Assembly: GCA_037389465.1 (NCBI GenBank)
Contig: JAZARR010000186.1
Location: 1 to 64,000, forward strand
Reading direction: 5' to 3'
DNA length: 64,000 nucleotides
From: Baylisascaris procyonis
Taxonomy: Eukaryota; Nematoda; Chromadorea; Rhabditida; Ascarididae
Part shown: one piece after another, positions 27,401-39,400 of the stretch
Numbering within the stretch: the first letter of the stretch is position 1
Layout of the letters: every line of letters starts with the position of its first letter
Translations under genes and position numbers: made by a program
Notes under the pieces: generated by a model
Seen by the model: the letters and a program-made list of their open reading frames with translations, nothing else
Told to the model about the DNA's origin: nothing
Database searches by the model: none

Positions 27401-30400
27401 GCTTAGGCTTAGGCTTAGGCTTAGGCTTAGGCTTAGGCTTAGGCTTAGGCTTAGGCTTAGGCTTAGGCTTAGGCTTAGGCTTAGGCTTAGGCTTAGGCTT
27501 AGGCTTAGGCTTAGGCTTAGGCTTAGGCTTAGGCTTAGGCTTAGGCTTAGGCTTAGGCTTAGGCTTAGGCTTAGGCTTAGGCTTAGGCTTAGGCTTAGGC
27601 TTAGGCTTAGGCTTAGGCTTAGGCTTAGGCTTAGGCTTAGGCTTAGGCTTAGGCTTAGGCTTAGGCTTAGGCTTAGGCTTAGGCTTAGGCTTAGGCTTAG
27701 GCTTAGGCTTAGGCTTAGGCTTAGGCTTAGGCTTAGGCTTAGGCTTAGGCTTAGGCTTAGGCTTAGGCTTAGGCTTAGGCTTAGGCTTAGGCTTAGGCTT
27801 AGGCTTAGGCTTAGGCTTAGGCTTAGGCTTAGGCTTAGGCTTAGGCTTAGGCTTAGGCTTAGGCTTAGGCTTAGGCTTAGGCTTAGGCTTAGGCTTAGGC
27901 TTAGGCTTAGGCTTAGGCTTAGGCTTAGGCTTAGGCTTAGGCTTAGGCTTAGGCTTAGGCTTAGGCTTAGGCTTAGGCTTAGGCTTAGGCTTAGGCTTAG
28001 GCTTAGGCTTAGGCTTAGGCTTAGGCTTAGGCTTAGGCTTAGGCTTAGGCTTAGGCTTAGGCTTAGGCTTAGGCTTAGGCTTAGGCTTAGGCTTAGGCTT
28101 AGGCTTAGGCTTAGGCTTAGGCTTAGGCTTAGGCTTAGGCTTAGGCTTAGGCTTAGGCTTAGGCTTAGGCTTAGGCTTAGGCTTAGGCTTAGGCTTAGGC
28201 TTAGGCTTAGGCTTAGGCTTAGGCTTAGGCTTAGGCTTAGGCTTAGGCTTAGGCTTAGGCTTAGGCTTAGGCTTAGGCTTAGGCTTAGGCTTAGGCTTAG
28301 GCTTAGGCTTAGGCTTAGGCTTAGGCTTAGGCTTAGGCTTAGGCTTAGGCTTAGGCTTAGGCTTAGGCTTAGGCTTAGGCTTAGGCTTAGGCTTAGGCTT
28401 AGGCTTAGGCTTAGGCTTAGGCTTAGGCTTAGGCTTAGGCTTAGGCTTAGGCTTAGGCTTAGGCTTAGGCTTAGGCTTAGGCTTAGGCTTAGGCTTAGGC
28501 TTAGGCTTAGGCTTAGGCTTAGGCTTAGGCTTAGGCTTAGGCTTAGGCTTAGGCTTAGGCTTAGGCTTAGGCTTAGGCTTAGGCTTAGGCTTAGGCTTAG
28601 GCTTAGGCTTAGGCTTAGGCTTAGGCTTAGGCTTAGGCTTAGGCTTAGGCTTAGGCTTAGGCTTAGGCTTAGGCTTAGGCTTAGGCTTAGGCTTAGGCTT
28701 AGGCTTAGGCTTAGGCTTAGGCTTAGGCTTAGGCTTAGGCTTAGGCTTAGGCTTAGGCTTAGGCTTAGGCTTAGGCTTAGGCTTAGGCTTAGGCTTAGGC
28801 TTAGGCTTAGGCTTAGGCTTAGGCTTAGGCTTAGGCTTAGGCTTAGGCTTAGGCTTAGGCTTAGGCTTAGGCTTAGGCTTAGGCTTAGGCTTAGGCTTAG
28901 GCTTAGGCTTAGGCTTAGGCTTAGGCTTAGGCTTAGGCTTAGGCTTAGGCTTAGGCTTAGGCTTAGGCTTAGGCTTAGGCTTAGGCTTAGGCTTAGGCTT
29001 AGGCTTAGGCTTAGGCTTAGGCTTAGGCTTAGGCTTAGGCTTAGGCTTAGGCTTAGGCTTAGGCTTAGGCTTAGGCTTAGGCTTAGGCTTAGGCTTAGGC
29101 TTAGGCTTAGGCTTAGGCTTAGGCTTAGGCTTAGGCTTAGGCTTAGGCTTAGGCTTAGGCTTAGGCTTAGGCTTAGGCTTAGGCTTAGGCTTAGGCTTAG
29201 GCTTAGGCTTAGGCTTAGGCTTAGGCTTAGGCTTAGGCTTAGGCTTAGGCTTAGGCTTAGGCTTAGGCTTAGGCTTAGGCTTAGGCTTAGGCTTAGGCTT
29301 AGGCTTAGGCTTAGGCTTAGGCTTAGGCTTAGGCTTAGGCTTAGGCTTAGGCTTAGGCTTAGGCTTAGGCTTAGGCTTAGGCTTAGGCTTAGGCTTAGGC
29401 TTAGGCTTAGGCTTAGGCTTAGGCTTAGGCTTAGGCTTAGGCTTAGGCTTAGGCTTAGGCTTAGGCTTAGGCTTAGGCTTAGGCTTAGGCTTAGGCTTAG
29501 GCTTAGGCTTAGGCTTAGGCTTAGGCTTAGGCTTAGGCTTAGGCTTAGGCTTAGGCTTAGGCTTAGGCTTAGGCTTAGGCTTAGGCTTAGGCTTAGGCTT
29601 AGGCTTAGGCTTAGGCTTAGGCTTAGGCTTAGGCTTAGGCTTAGGCTTAGGCTTAGGCTTAGGCTTAGGCTTAGGCTTAGGCTTAGGCTTAGGCTTAGGC
29701 TTAGGCTTAGGCTTAGGCTTAGGCTTAGGCTTAGGCTTAGGCTTAGGCTTAGGCTTAGGCTTAGGCTTAGGCTTAGGCTTAGGCTTAGGCTTAGGCTTAG
29801 GCTTAGGCTTAGGCTTAGGCTTAGGCTTAGGCTTAGGCTTAGGCTTAGGCTTAGGCTTAGGCTTAGGCTTAGGCTTAGGCTTAGGCTTAGGCTTAGGCTT
29901 AGGCTTAGGCTTAGGCTTAGGCTTAGGCTTAGGCTTAGGCTTAGGCTTAGGCTTAGGCTTAGGCTTAGGCTTAGGCTTAGGCTTAGGCTTAGGCTTAGGC
30001 TTAGGCTTAGGCTTAGGCTTAGGCTTAGGCTTAGGCTTAGGCTTAGGCTTAGGCTTAGGCTTAGGCTTAGGCTTAGGCTTAGGCTTAGGCTTAGGCTTAG
30101 GCTTAGGCTTAGGCTTAGGCTTAGGCTTAGGCTTAGGCTTAGGCTTAGGCTTAGGCTTAGGCTTAGGCTTAGGCTTAGGCTTAGGCTTAGGCTTAGGCTT
30201 AGGCTTAGGCTTAGGCTTAGGCTTAGGCTTAGGCTTAGGCTTAGGCTTAGGCTTAGGCTTAGGCTTAGGCTTAGGCTTAGGCTTAGGCTTAGGCTTAGGC
30301 TTAGGCTTAGGCTTAGGCTTAGGCTTAGGCTTAGGCTTAGGCTTAGGCTTAGGCTTAGGCTTAGGCTTAGGCTTAGGCTTAGGCTTAGGCTTAGGCTTAG

Positions 30401-33400
30401 GCTTAGGCTTAGGCTTAGGCTTAGGCTTAGGCTTAGGCTTAGGCTTAGGCTTAGGCTTAGGCTTAGGCTTAGGCTTAGGCTTAGGCTTAGGCTTAGGCTT
30501 AGGCTTAGGCTTAGGCTTAGGCTTAGGCTTAGGCTTAGGCTTAGGCTTAGGCTTAGGCTTAGGCTTAGGCTTAGGCTTAGGCTTAGGCTTAGGCTTAGGC
30601 TTAGGCTTAGGCTTAGGCTTAGGCTTAGGCTTAGGCTTAGGCTTAGGCTTAGGCTTAGGCTTAGGCTTAGGCTTAGGCTTAGGCTTAGGCTTAGGCTTAG
30701 GCTTAGGCTTAGGCTTAGGCTTAGGCTTAGGCTTAGGCTTAGGCTTAGGCTTAGGCTTAGGCTTAGGCTTAGGCTTAGGCTTAGGCTTAGGCTTAGGCTT
30801 AGGCTTAGGCTTAGGCTTAGGCTTAGGCTTAGGCTTAGGCTTAGGCTTAGGCTTAGGCTTAGGCTTAGGCTTAGGCTTAGGCTTAGGCTTAGGCTTAGGC
30901 TTAGGCTTAGGCTTAGGCTTAGGCTTAGGCTTAGGCTTAGGCTTAGGCTTAGGCTTAGGCTTAGGCTTAGGCTTAGGCTTAGGCTTAGGCTTAGGCTTAG
31001 GCTTAGGCTTAGGCTTAGGCTTAGGCTTAGGCTTAGGCTTAGGCTTAGGCTTAGGCTTAGGCTTAGGCTTAGGCTTAGGCTTAGGCTTAGGCTTAGGCTT
31101 AGGCTTAGGCTTAGGCTTAGGCTTAGGCTTAGGCTTAGGCTTAGGCTTAGGCTTAGGCTTAGGCTTAGGCTTAGGCTTAGGCTTAGGCTTAGGCTTAGGC
31201 TTAGGCTTAGGCTTAGGCTTAGGCTTAGGCTTAGGCTTAGGCTTAGGCTTAGGCTTAGGCTTAGGCTTAGGCTTAGGCTTAGGCTTAGGCTTAGGCTTAG
31301 GCTTAGGCTTAGGCTTAGGCTTAGGCTTAGGCTTAGGCTTAGGCTTAGGCTTAGGCTTAGGCTTAGGCTTAGGCTTAGGCTTAGGCTTAGGCTTAGGCTT
31401 AGGCTTAGGCTTAGGCTTAGGCTTAGGCTTAGGCTTAGGCTTAGGCTTAGGCTTAGGCTTAGGCTTAGGCTTAGGCTTAGGCTTAGGCTTAGGCTTAGGC
31501 TTAGGCTTAGGCTTAGGCTTAGGCTTAGGCTTAGGCTTAGGCTTAGGCTTAGGCTTAGGCTTAGGCTTAGGCTTAGGCTTAGGCTTAGGCTTAGGCTTAG
31601 GCTTAGGCTTAGGCTTAGGCTTAGGCTTAGGCTTAGGCTTAGGCTTAGGCTTAGGCTTAGGCTTAGGCTTAGGCTTAGGCTTAGGCTTAGGCTTAGGCTT
31701 AGGCTTAGGCTTAGGCTTAGGCTTAGGCTTAGGCTTAGGCTTAGGCTTAGGCTTAGGCTTAGGCTTAGGCTTAGGCTTAGGCTTAGGCTTAGGCTTAGGC
31801 TTAGGCTTAGGCTTAGGCTTAGGCTTAGGCTTAGGCTTAGGCTTAGGCTTAGGCTTAGGCTTAGGCTTAGGCTTAGGCTTAGGCTTAGGCTTAGGCTTAG
31901 GCTTAGGCTTAGGCTTAGGCTTAGGCTTAGGCTTAGGCTTAGGCTTAGGCTTAGGCTTAGGCTTAGGCTTAGGCTTAGGCTTAGGCTTAGGCTTAGGCTT
32001 AGGCTTAGGCTTAGGCTTAGGCTTAGGCTTAGGCTTAGGCTTAGGCTTAGGCTTAGGCTTAGGCTTAGGCTTAGGCTTAGGCTTAGGCTTAGGCTTAGGC
32101 TTAGGCTTAGGCTTAGGCTTAGGCTTAGGCTTAGGCTTAGGCTTAGGCTTAGGCTTAGGCTTAGGCTTAGGCTTAGGCTTAGGCTTAGGCTTAGGCTTAG
32201 GCTTAGGCTTAGGCTTAGGCTTAGGCTTAGGCTTAGGCTTAGGCTTAGGCTTAGGCTTAGGCTTAGGCTTAGGCTTAGGCTTAGGCTTAGGCTTAGGCTT
32301 AGGCTTAGGCTTAGGCTTAGGCTTAGGCTTAGGCTTAGGCTTAGGCTTAGGCTTAGGCTTAGGCTTAGGCTTAGGCTTAGGCTTAGGCTTAGGCTTAGGC
32401 TTAGGCTTAGGCTTAGGCTTAGGCTTAGGCTTAGGCTTAGGCTTAGGCTTAGGCTTAGGCTTAGGCTTAGGCTTAGGCTTAGGCTTAGGCTTAGGCTTAG
32501 GCTTAGGCTTAGGCTTAGGCTTAGGCTTAGGCTTAGGCTTAGGCTTAGGCTTAGGCTTAGGCTTAGGCTTAGGCTTAGGCTTAGGCTTAGGCTTAGGCTT
32601 AGGCTTAGGCTTAGGCTTAGGCTTAGGCTTAGGCTTAGGCTTAGGCTTAGGCTTAGGCTTAGGCTTAGGCTTAGGCTTAGGCTTAGGCTTAGGCTTAGGC
32701 TTAGGCTTAGGCTTAGGCTTAGGCTTAGGCTTAGGCTTAGGCTTAGGCTTAGGCTTAGGCTTAGGCTTAGGCTTAGGCTTAGGCTTAGGCTTAGGCTTAG
32801 GCTTAGGCTTAGGCTTAGGCTTAGGCTTAGGCTTAGGCTTAGGCTTAGGCTTAGGCTTAGGCTTAGGCTTAGGCTTAGGCTTAGGCTTAGGCTTAGGCTT
32901 AGGCTTAGGCTTAGGCTTAGGCTTAGGCTTAGGCTTAGGCTTAGGCTTAGGCTTAGGCTTAGGCTTAGGCTTAGGCTTAGGCTTAGGCTTAGGCTTAGGC
33001 TTAGGCTTAGGCTTAGGCTTAGGCTTAGGCTTAGGCTTAGGCTTAGGCTTAGGCTTAGGCTTAGGCTTAGGCTTAGGCTTAGGCTTAGGCTTAGGCTTAG
33101 GCTTAGGCTTAGGCTTAGGCTTAGGCTTAGGCTTAGGCTTAGGCTTAGGCTTAGGCTTAGGCTTAGGCTTAGGCTTAGGCTTAGGCTTAGGCTTAGGCTT
33201 AGGCTTAGGCTTAGGCTTAGGCTTAGGCTTAGGCTTAGGCTTAGGCTTAGGCTTAGGCTTAGGCTTAGGCTTAGGCTTAGGCTTAGGCTTAGGCTTAGGC
33301 TTAGGCTTAGGCTTAGGCTTAGGCTTAGGCTTAGGCTTAGGCTTAGGCTTAGGCTTAGGCTTAGGCTTAGGCTTAGGCTTAGGCTTAGGCTTAGGCTTAG

Positions 33401-36400
33401 GCTTAGGCTTAGGCTTAGGCTTAGGCTTAGGCTTAGGCTTAGGCTTAGGCTTAGGCTTAGGCTTAGGCTTAGGCTTAGGCTTAGGCTTAGGCTTAGGCTT
33501 AGGCTTAGGCTTAGGCTTAGGCTTAGGCTTAGGCTTAGGCTTAGGCTTAGGCTTAGGCTTAGGCTTAGGCTTAGGCTTAGGCTTAGGCTTAGGCTTAGGC
33601 TTAGGCTTAGGCTTAGGCTTAGGCTTAGGCTTAGGCTTAGGCTTAGGCTTAGGCTTAGGCTTAGGCTTAGGCTTAGGCTTAGGCTTAGGCTTAGGCTTAG
33701 GCTTAGGCTTAGGCTTAGGCTTAGGCTTAGGCTTAGGCTTAGGCTTAGGCTTAGGCTTAGGCTTAGGCTTAGGCTTAGGCTTAGGCTTAGGCTTAGGCTT
33801 AGGCTTAGGCTTAGGCTTAGGCTTAGGCTTAGGCTTAGGCTTAGGCTTAGGCTTAGGCTTAGGCTTAGGCTTAGGCTTAGGCTTAGGCTTAGGCTTAGGC
33901 TTAGGCTTAGGCTTAGGCTTAGGCTTAGGCTTAGGCTTAGGCTTAGGCTTAGGCTTAGGCTTAGGCTTAGGCTTAGGCTTAGGCTTAGGCTTAGGCTTAG
34001 GCTTAGGCTTAGGCTTAGGCTTAGGCTTAGGCTTAGGCTTAGGCTTAGGCTTAGGCTTAGGCTTAGGCTTAGGCTTAGGCTTAGGCTTAGGCTTAGGCTT
34101 AGGCTTAGGCTTAGGCTTAGGCTTAGGCTTAGGCTTAGGCTTAGGCTTAGGCTTAGGCTTAGGCTTAGGCTTAGGCTTAGGCTTAGGCTTAGGCTTAGGC
34201 TTAGGCTTAGGCTTAGGCTTAGGCTTAGGCTTAGGCTTAGGCTTAGGCTTAGGCTTAGGCTTAGGCTTAGGCTTAGGCTTAGGCTTAGGCTTAGGCTTAG
34301 GCTTAGGCTTAGGCTTAGGCTTAGGCTTAGGCTTAGGCTTAGGCTTAGGCTTAGGCTTAGGCTTAGGCTTAGGCTTAGGCTTAGGCTTAGGCTTAGGCTT
34401 AGGCTTAGGCTTAGGCTTAGGCTTAGGCTTAGGCTTAGGCTTAGGCTTAGGCTTAGGCTTAGGCTTAGGCTTAGGCTTAGGCTTAGGCTTAGGCTTAGGC
34501 TTAGGCTTAGGCTTAGGCTTAGGCTTAGGCTTAGGCTTAGGCTTAGGCTTAGGCTTAGGCTTAGGCTTAGGCTTAGGCTTAGGCTTAGGCTTAGGCTTAG
34601 GCTTAGGCTTAGGCTTAGGCTTAGGCTTAGGCTTAGGCTTAGGCTTAGGCTTAGGCTTAGGCTTAGGCTTAGGCTTAGGCTTAGGCTTAGGCTTAGGCTT
34701 AGGCTTAGGCTTAGGCTTAGGCTTAGGCTTAGGCTTAGGCTTAGGCTTAGGCTTAGGCTTAGGCTTAGGCTTAGGCTTAGGCTTAGGCTTAGGCTTAGGC
34801 TTAGGCTTAGGCTTAGGCTTAGGCTTAGGCTTAGGCTTAGGCTTAGGCTTAGGCTTAGGCTTAGGCTTAGGCTTAGGCTTAGGCTTAGGCTTAGGCTTAG
34901 GCTTAGGCTTAGGCTTAGGCTTAGGCTTAGGCTTAGGCTTAGGCTTAGGCTTAGGCTTAGGCTTAGGCTTAGGCTTAGGCTTAGGCTTAGGCTTAGGCTT
35001 AGGCTTAGGCTTAGGCTTAGGCTTAGGCTTAGGCTTAGGCTTAGGCTTAGGCTTAGGCTTAGGCTTAGGCTTAGGCTTAGGCTTAGGCTTAGGCTTAGGC
35101 TTAGGCTTAGGCTTAGGCTTAGGCTTAGGCTTAGGCTTAGGCTTAGGCTTAGGCTTAGGCTTAGGCTTAGGCTTAGGCTTAGGCTTAGGCTTAGGCTTAG
35201 GCTTAGGCTTAGGCTTAGGCTTAGGCTTAGGCTTAGGCTTAGGCTTAGGCTTAGGCTTAGGCTTAGGCTTAGGCTTAGGCTTAGGCTTAGGCTTAGGCTT
35301 AGGCTTAGGCTTAGGCTTAGGCTTAGGCTTAGGCTTAGGCTTAGGCTTAGGCTTAGGCTTAGGCTTAGGCTTAGGCTTAGGCTTAGGCTTAGGCTTAGGC
35401 TTAGGCTTAGGCTTAGGCTTAGGCTTAGGCTTAGGCTTAGGCTTAGGCTTAGGCTTAGGCTTAGGCTTAGGCTTAGGCTTAGGCTTAGGCTTAGGCTTAG
35501 GCTTAGGCTTAGGCTTAGGCTTAGGCTTAGGCTTAGGCTTAGGCTTAGGCTTAGGCTTAGGCTTAGGCTTAGGCTTAGGCTTAGGCTTAGGCTTAGGCTT
35601 AGGCTTAGGCTTAGGCTTAGGCTTAGGCTTAGGCTTAGGCTTAGGCTTAGGCTTAGGCTTAGGCTTAGGCTTAGGCTTAGGCTTAGGCTTAGGCTTAGGC
35701 TTAGGCTTAGGCTTAGGCTTAGGCTTAGGCTTAGGCTTAGGCTTAGGCTTAGGCTTAGGCTTAGGCTTAGGCTTAGGCTTAGGCTTAGGCTTAGGCTTAG
35801 GCTTAGGCTTAGGCTTAGGCTTAGGCTTAGGCTTAGGCTTAGGCTTAGGCTTAGGCTTAGGCTTAGGCTTAGGCTTAGGCTTAGGCTTAGGCTTAGGCTT
35901 AGGCTTAGGCTTAGGCTTAGGCTTAGGCTTAGGCTTAGGCTTAGGCTTAGGCTTAGGCTTAGGCTTAGGCTTAGGCTTAGGCTTAGGCTTAGGCTTAGGC
36001 TTAGGCTTAGGCTTAGGCTTAGGCTTAGGCTTAGGCTTAGGCTTAGGCTTAGGCTTAGGCTTAGGCTTAGGCTTAGGCTTAGGCTTAGGCTTAGGCTTAG
36101 GCTTAGGCTTAGGCTTAGGCTTAGGCTTAGGCTTAGGCTTAGGCTTAGGCTTAGGCTTAGGCTTAGGCTTAGGCTTAGGCTTAGGCTTAGGCTTAGGCTT
36201 AGGCTTAGGCTTAGGCTTAGGCTTAGGCTTAGGCTTAGGCTTAGGCTTAGGCTTAGGCTTAGGCTTAGGCTTAGGCTTAGGCTTAGGCTTAGGCTTAGGC
36301 TTAGGCTTAGGCTTAGGCTTAGGCTTAGGCTTAGGCTTAGGCTTAGGCTTAGGCTTAGGCTTAGGCTTAGGCTTAGGCTTAGGCTTAGGCTTAGGCTTAG

Positions 36401-39400
36401 GCTTAGGCTTAGGCTTAGGCTTAGGCTTAGGCTTAGGCTTAGGCTTAGGCTTAGGCTTAGGCTTAGGCTTAGGCTTAGGCTTAGGCTTAGGCTTAGGCTT
36501 AGGCTTAGGCTTAGGCTTAGGCTTAGGCTTAGGCTTAGGCTTAGGCTTAGGCTTAGGCTTAGGCTTAGGCTTAGGCTTAGGCTTAGGCTTAGGCTTAGGC
36601 TTAGGCTTAGGCTTAGGCTTAGGCTTAGGCTTAGGCTTAGGCTTAGGCTTAGGCTTAGGCTTAGGCTTAGGCTTAGGCTTAGGCTTAGGCTTAGGCTTAG
36701 GCTTAGGCTTAGGCTTAGGCTTAGGCTTAGGCTTAGGCTTAGGCTTAGGCTTAGGCTTAGGCTTAGGCTTAGGCTTAGGCTTAGGCTTAGGCTTAGGCTT
36801 AGGCTTAGGCTTAGGCTTAGGCTTAGGCTTAGGCTTAGGCTTAGGCTTAGGCTTAGGCTTAGGCTTAGGCTTAGGCTTAGGCTTAGGCTTAGGCTTAGGC
36901 TTAGGCTTAGGCTTAGGCTTAGGCTTAGGCTTAGGCTTAGGCTTAGGCTTAGGCTTAGGCTTAGGCTTAGGCTTAGGCTTAGGCTTAGGCTTAGGCTTAG
37001 GCTTAGGCTTAGGCTTAGGCTTAGGCTTAGGCTTAGGCTTAGGCTTAGGCTTAGGCTTAGGCTTAGGCTTAGGCTTAGGCTTAGGCTTAGGCTTAGGCTT
37101 AGGCTTAGGCTTAGGCTTAGGCTTAGGCTTAGGCTTAGGCTTAGGCTTAGGCTTAGGCTTAGGCTTAGGCTTAGGCTTAGGCTTAGGCTTAGGCTTAGGC
37201 TTAGGCTTAGGCTTAGGCTTAGGCTTAGGCTTAGGCTTAGGCTTAGGCTTAGGCTTAGGCTTAGGCTTAGGCTTAGGCTTAGGCTTAGGCTTAGGCTTAG
37301 GCTTAGGCTTAGGCTTAGGCTTAGGCTTAGGCTTAGGCTTAGGCTTAGGCTTAGGCTTAGGCTTAGGCTTAGGCTTAGGCTTAGGCTTAGGCTTAGGCTT
37401 AGGCTTAGGCTTAGGCTTAGGCTTAGGCTTAGGCTTAGGCTTAGGCTTAGGCTTAGGCTTAGGCTTAGGCTTAGGCTTAGGCTTAGGCTTAGGCTTAGGC
37501 TTAGGCTTAGGCTTAGGCTTAGGCTTAGGCTTAGGCTTAGGCTTAGGCTTAGGCTTAGGCTTAGGCTTAGGCTTAGGCTTAGGCTTAGGCTTAGGCTTAG
37601 GCTTAGGCTTAGGCTTAGGCTTAGGCTTAGGCTTAGGCTTAGGCTTAGGCTTAGGCTTAGGCTTAGGCTTAGGCTTAGGCTTAGGCTTAGGCTTAGGCTT
37701 AGGCTTAGGCTTAGGCTTAGGCTTAGGCTTAGGCTTAGGCTTAGGCTTAGGCTTAGGCTTAGGCTTAGGCTTAGGCTTAGGCTTAGGCTTAGGCTTAGGC
37801 TTAGGCTTAGGCTTAGGCTTAGGCTTAGGCTTAGGCTTAGGCTTAGGCTTAGGCTTAGGCTTAGGCTTAGGCTTAGGCTTAGGCTTAGGCTTAGGCTTAG
37901 GCTTAGGCTTAGGCTTAGGCTTAGGCTTAGGCTTAGGCTTAGGCTTAGGCTTAGGCTTAGGCTTAGGCTTAGGCTTAGGCTTAGGCTTAGGCTTAGGCTT
38001 AGGCTTAGGCTTAGGCTTAGGCTTAGGCTTAGGCTTAGGCTTAGGCTTAGGCTTAGGCTTAGGCTTAGGCTTAGGCTTAGGCTTAGGCTTAGGCTTAGGC
38101 TTAGGCTTAGGCTTAGGCTTAGGCTTAGGCTTAGGCTTAGGCTTAGGCTTAGGCTTAGGCTTAGGCTTAGGCTTAGGCTTAGGCTTAGGCTTAGGCTTAG
38201 GCTTAGGCTTAGGCTTAGGCTTAGGCTTAGGCTTAGGCTTAGGCTTAGGCTTAGGCTTAGGCTTAGGCTTAGGCTTAGGCTTAGGCTTAGGCTTAGGCTT
38301 AGGCTTAGGCTTAGGCTTAGGCTTAGGCTTAGGCTTAGGCTTAGGCTTAGGCTTAGGCTTAGGCTTAGGCTTAGGCTTAGGCTTAGGCTTAGGCTTAGGC
38401 TTAGGCTTAGGCTTAGGCTTAGGCTTAGGCTTAGGCTTAGGCTTAGGCTTAGGCTTAGGCTTAGGCTTAGGCTTAGGCTTAGGCTTAGGCTTAGGCTTAG
38501 GCTTAGGCTTAGGCTTAGGCTTAGGCTTAGGCTTAGGCTTAGGCTTAGGCTTAGGCTTAGGCTTAGGCTTAGGCTTAGGCTTAGGCTTAGGCTTAGGCTT
38601 AGGCTTAGGCTTAGGCTTAGGCTTAGGCTTAGGCTTAGGCTTAGGCTTAGGCTTAGGCTTAGGCTTAGGCTTAGGCTTAGGCTTAGGCTTAGGCTTAGGC
38701 TTAGGCTTAGGCTTAGGCTTAGGCTTAGGCTTAGGCTTAGGCTTAGGCTTAGGCTTAGGCTTAGGCTTAGGCTTAGGCTTAGGCTTAGGCTTAGGCTTAG
38801 GCTTAGGCTTAGGCTTAGGCTTAGGCTTAGGCTTAGGCTTAGGCTTAGGCTTAGGCTTAGGCTTAGGCTTAGGCTTAGGCTTAGGCTTAGGCTTAGGCTT
38901 AGGCTTAGGCTTAGGCTTAGGCTTAGGCTTAGGCTTAGGCTTAGGCTTAGGCTTAGGCTTAGGCTTAGGCTTAGGCTTAGGCTTAGGCTTAGGCTTAGGC
39001 TTAGGCTTAGGCTTAGGCTTAGGCTTAGGCTTAGGCTTAGGCTTAGGCTTAGGCTTAGGCTTAGGCTTAGGCTTAGGCTTAGGCTTAGGCTTAGGCTTAG
39101 GCTTAGGCTTAGGCTTAGGCTTAGGCTTAGGCTTAGGCTTAGGCTTAGGCTTAGGCTTAGGCTTAGGCTTAGGCTTAGGCTTAGGCTTAGGCTTAGGCTT
39201 AGGCTTAGGCTTAGGCTTAGGCTTAGGCTTAGGCTTAGGCTTAGGCTTAGGCTTAGGCTTAGGCTTAGGCTTAGGCTTAGGCTTAGGCTTAGGCTTAGGC
39301 TTAGGCTTAGGCTTAGGCTTAGGCTTAGGCTTAGGCTTAGGCTTAGGCTTAGGCTTAGGCTTAGGCTTAGGCTTAGGCTTAGGCTTAGGCTTAGGCTTAG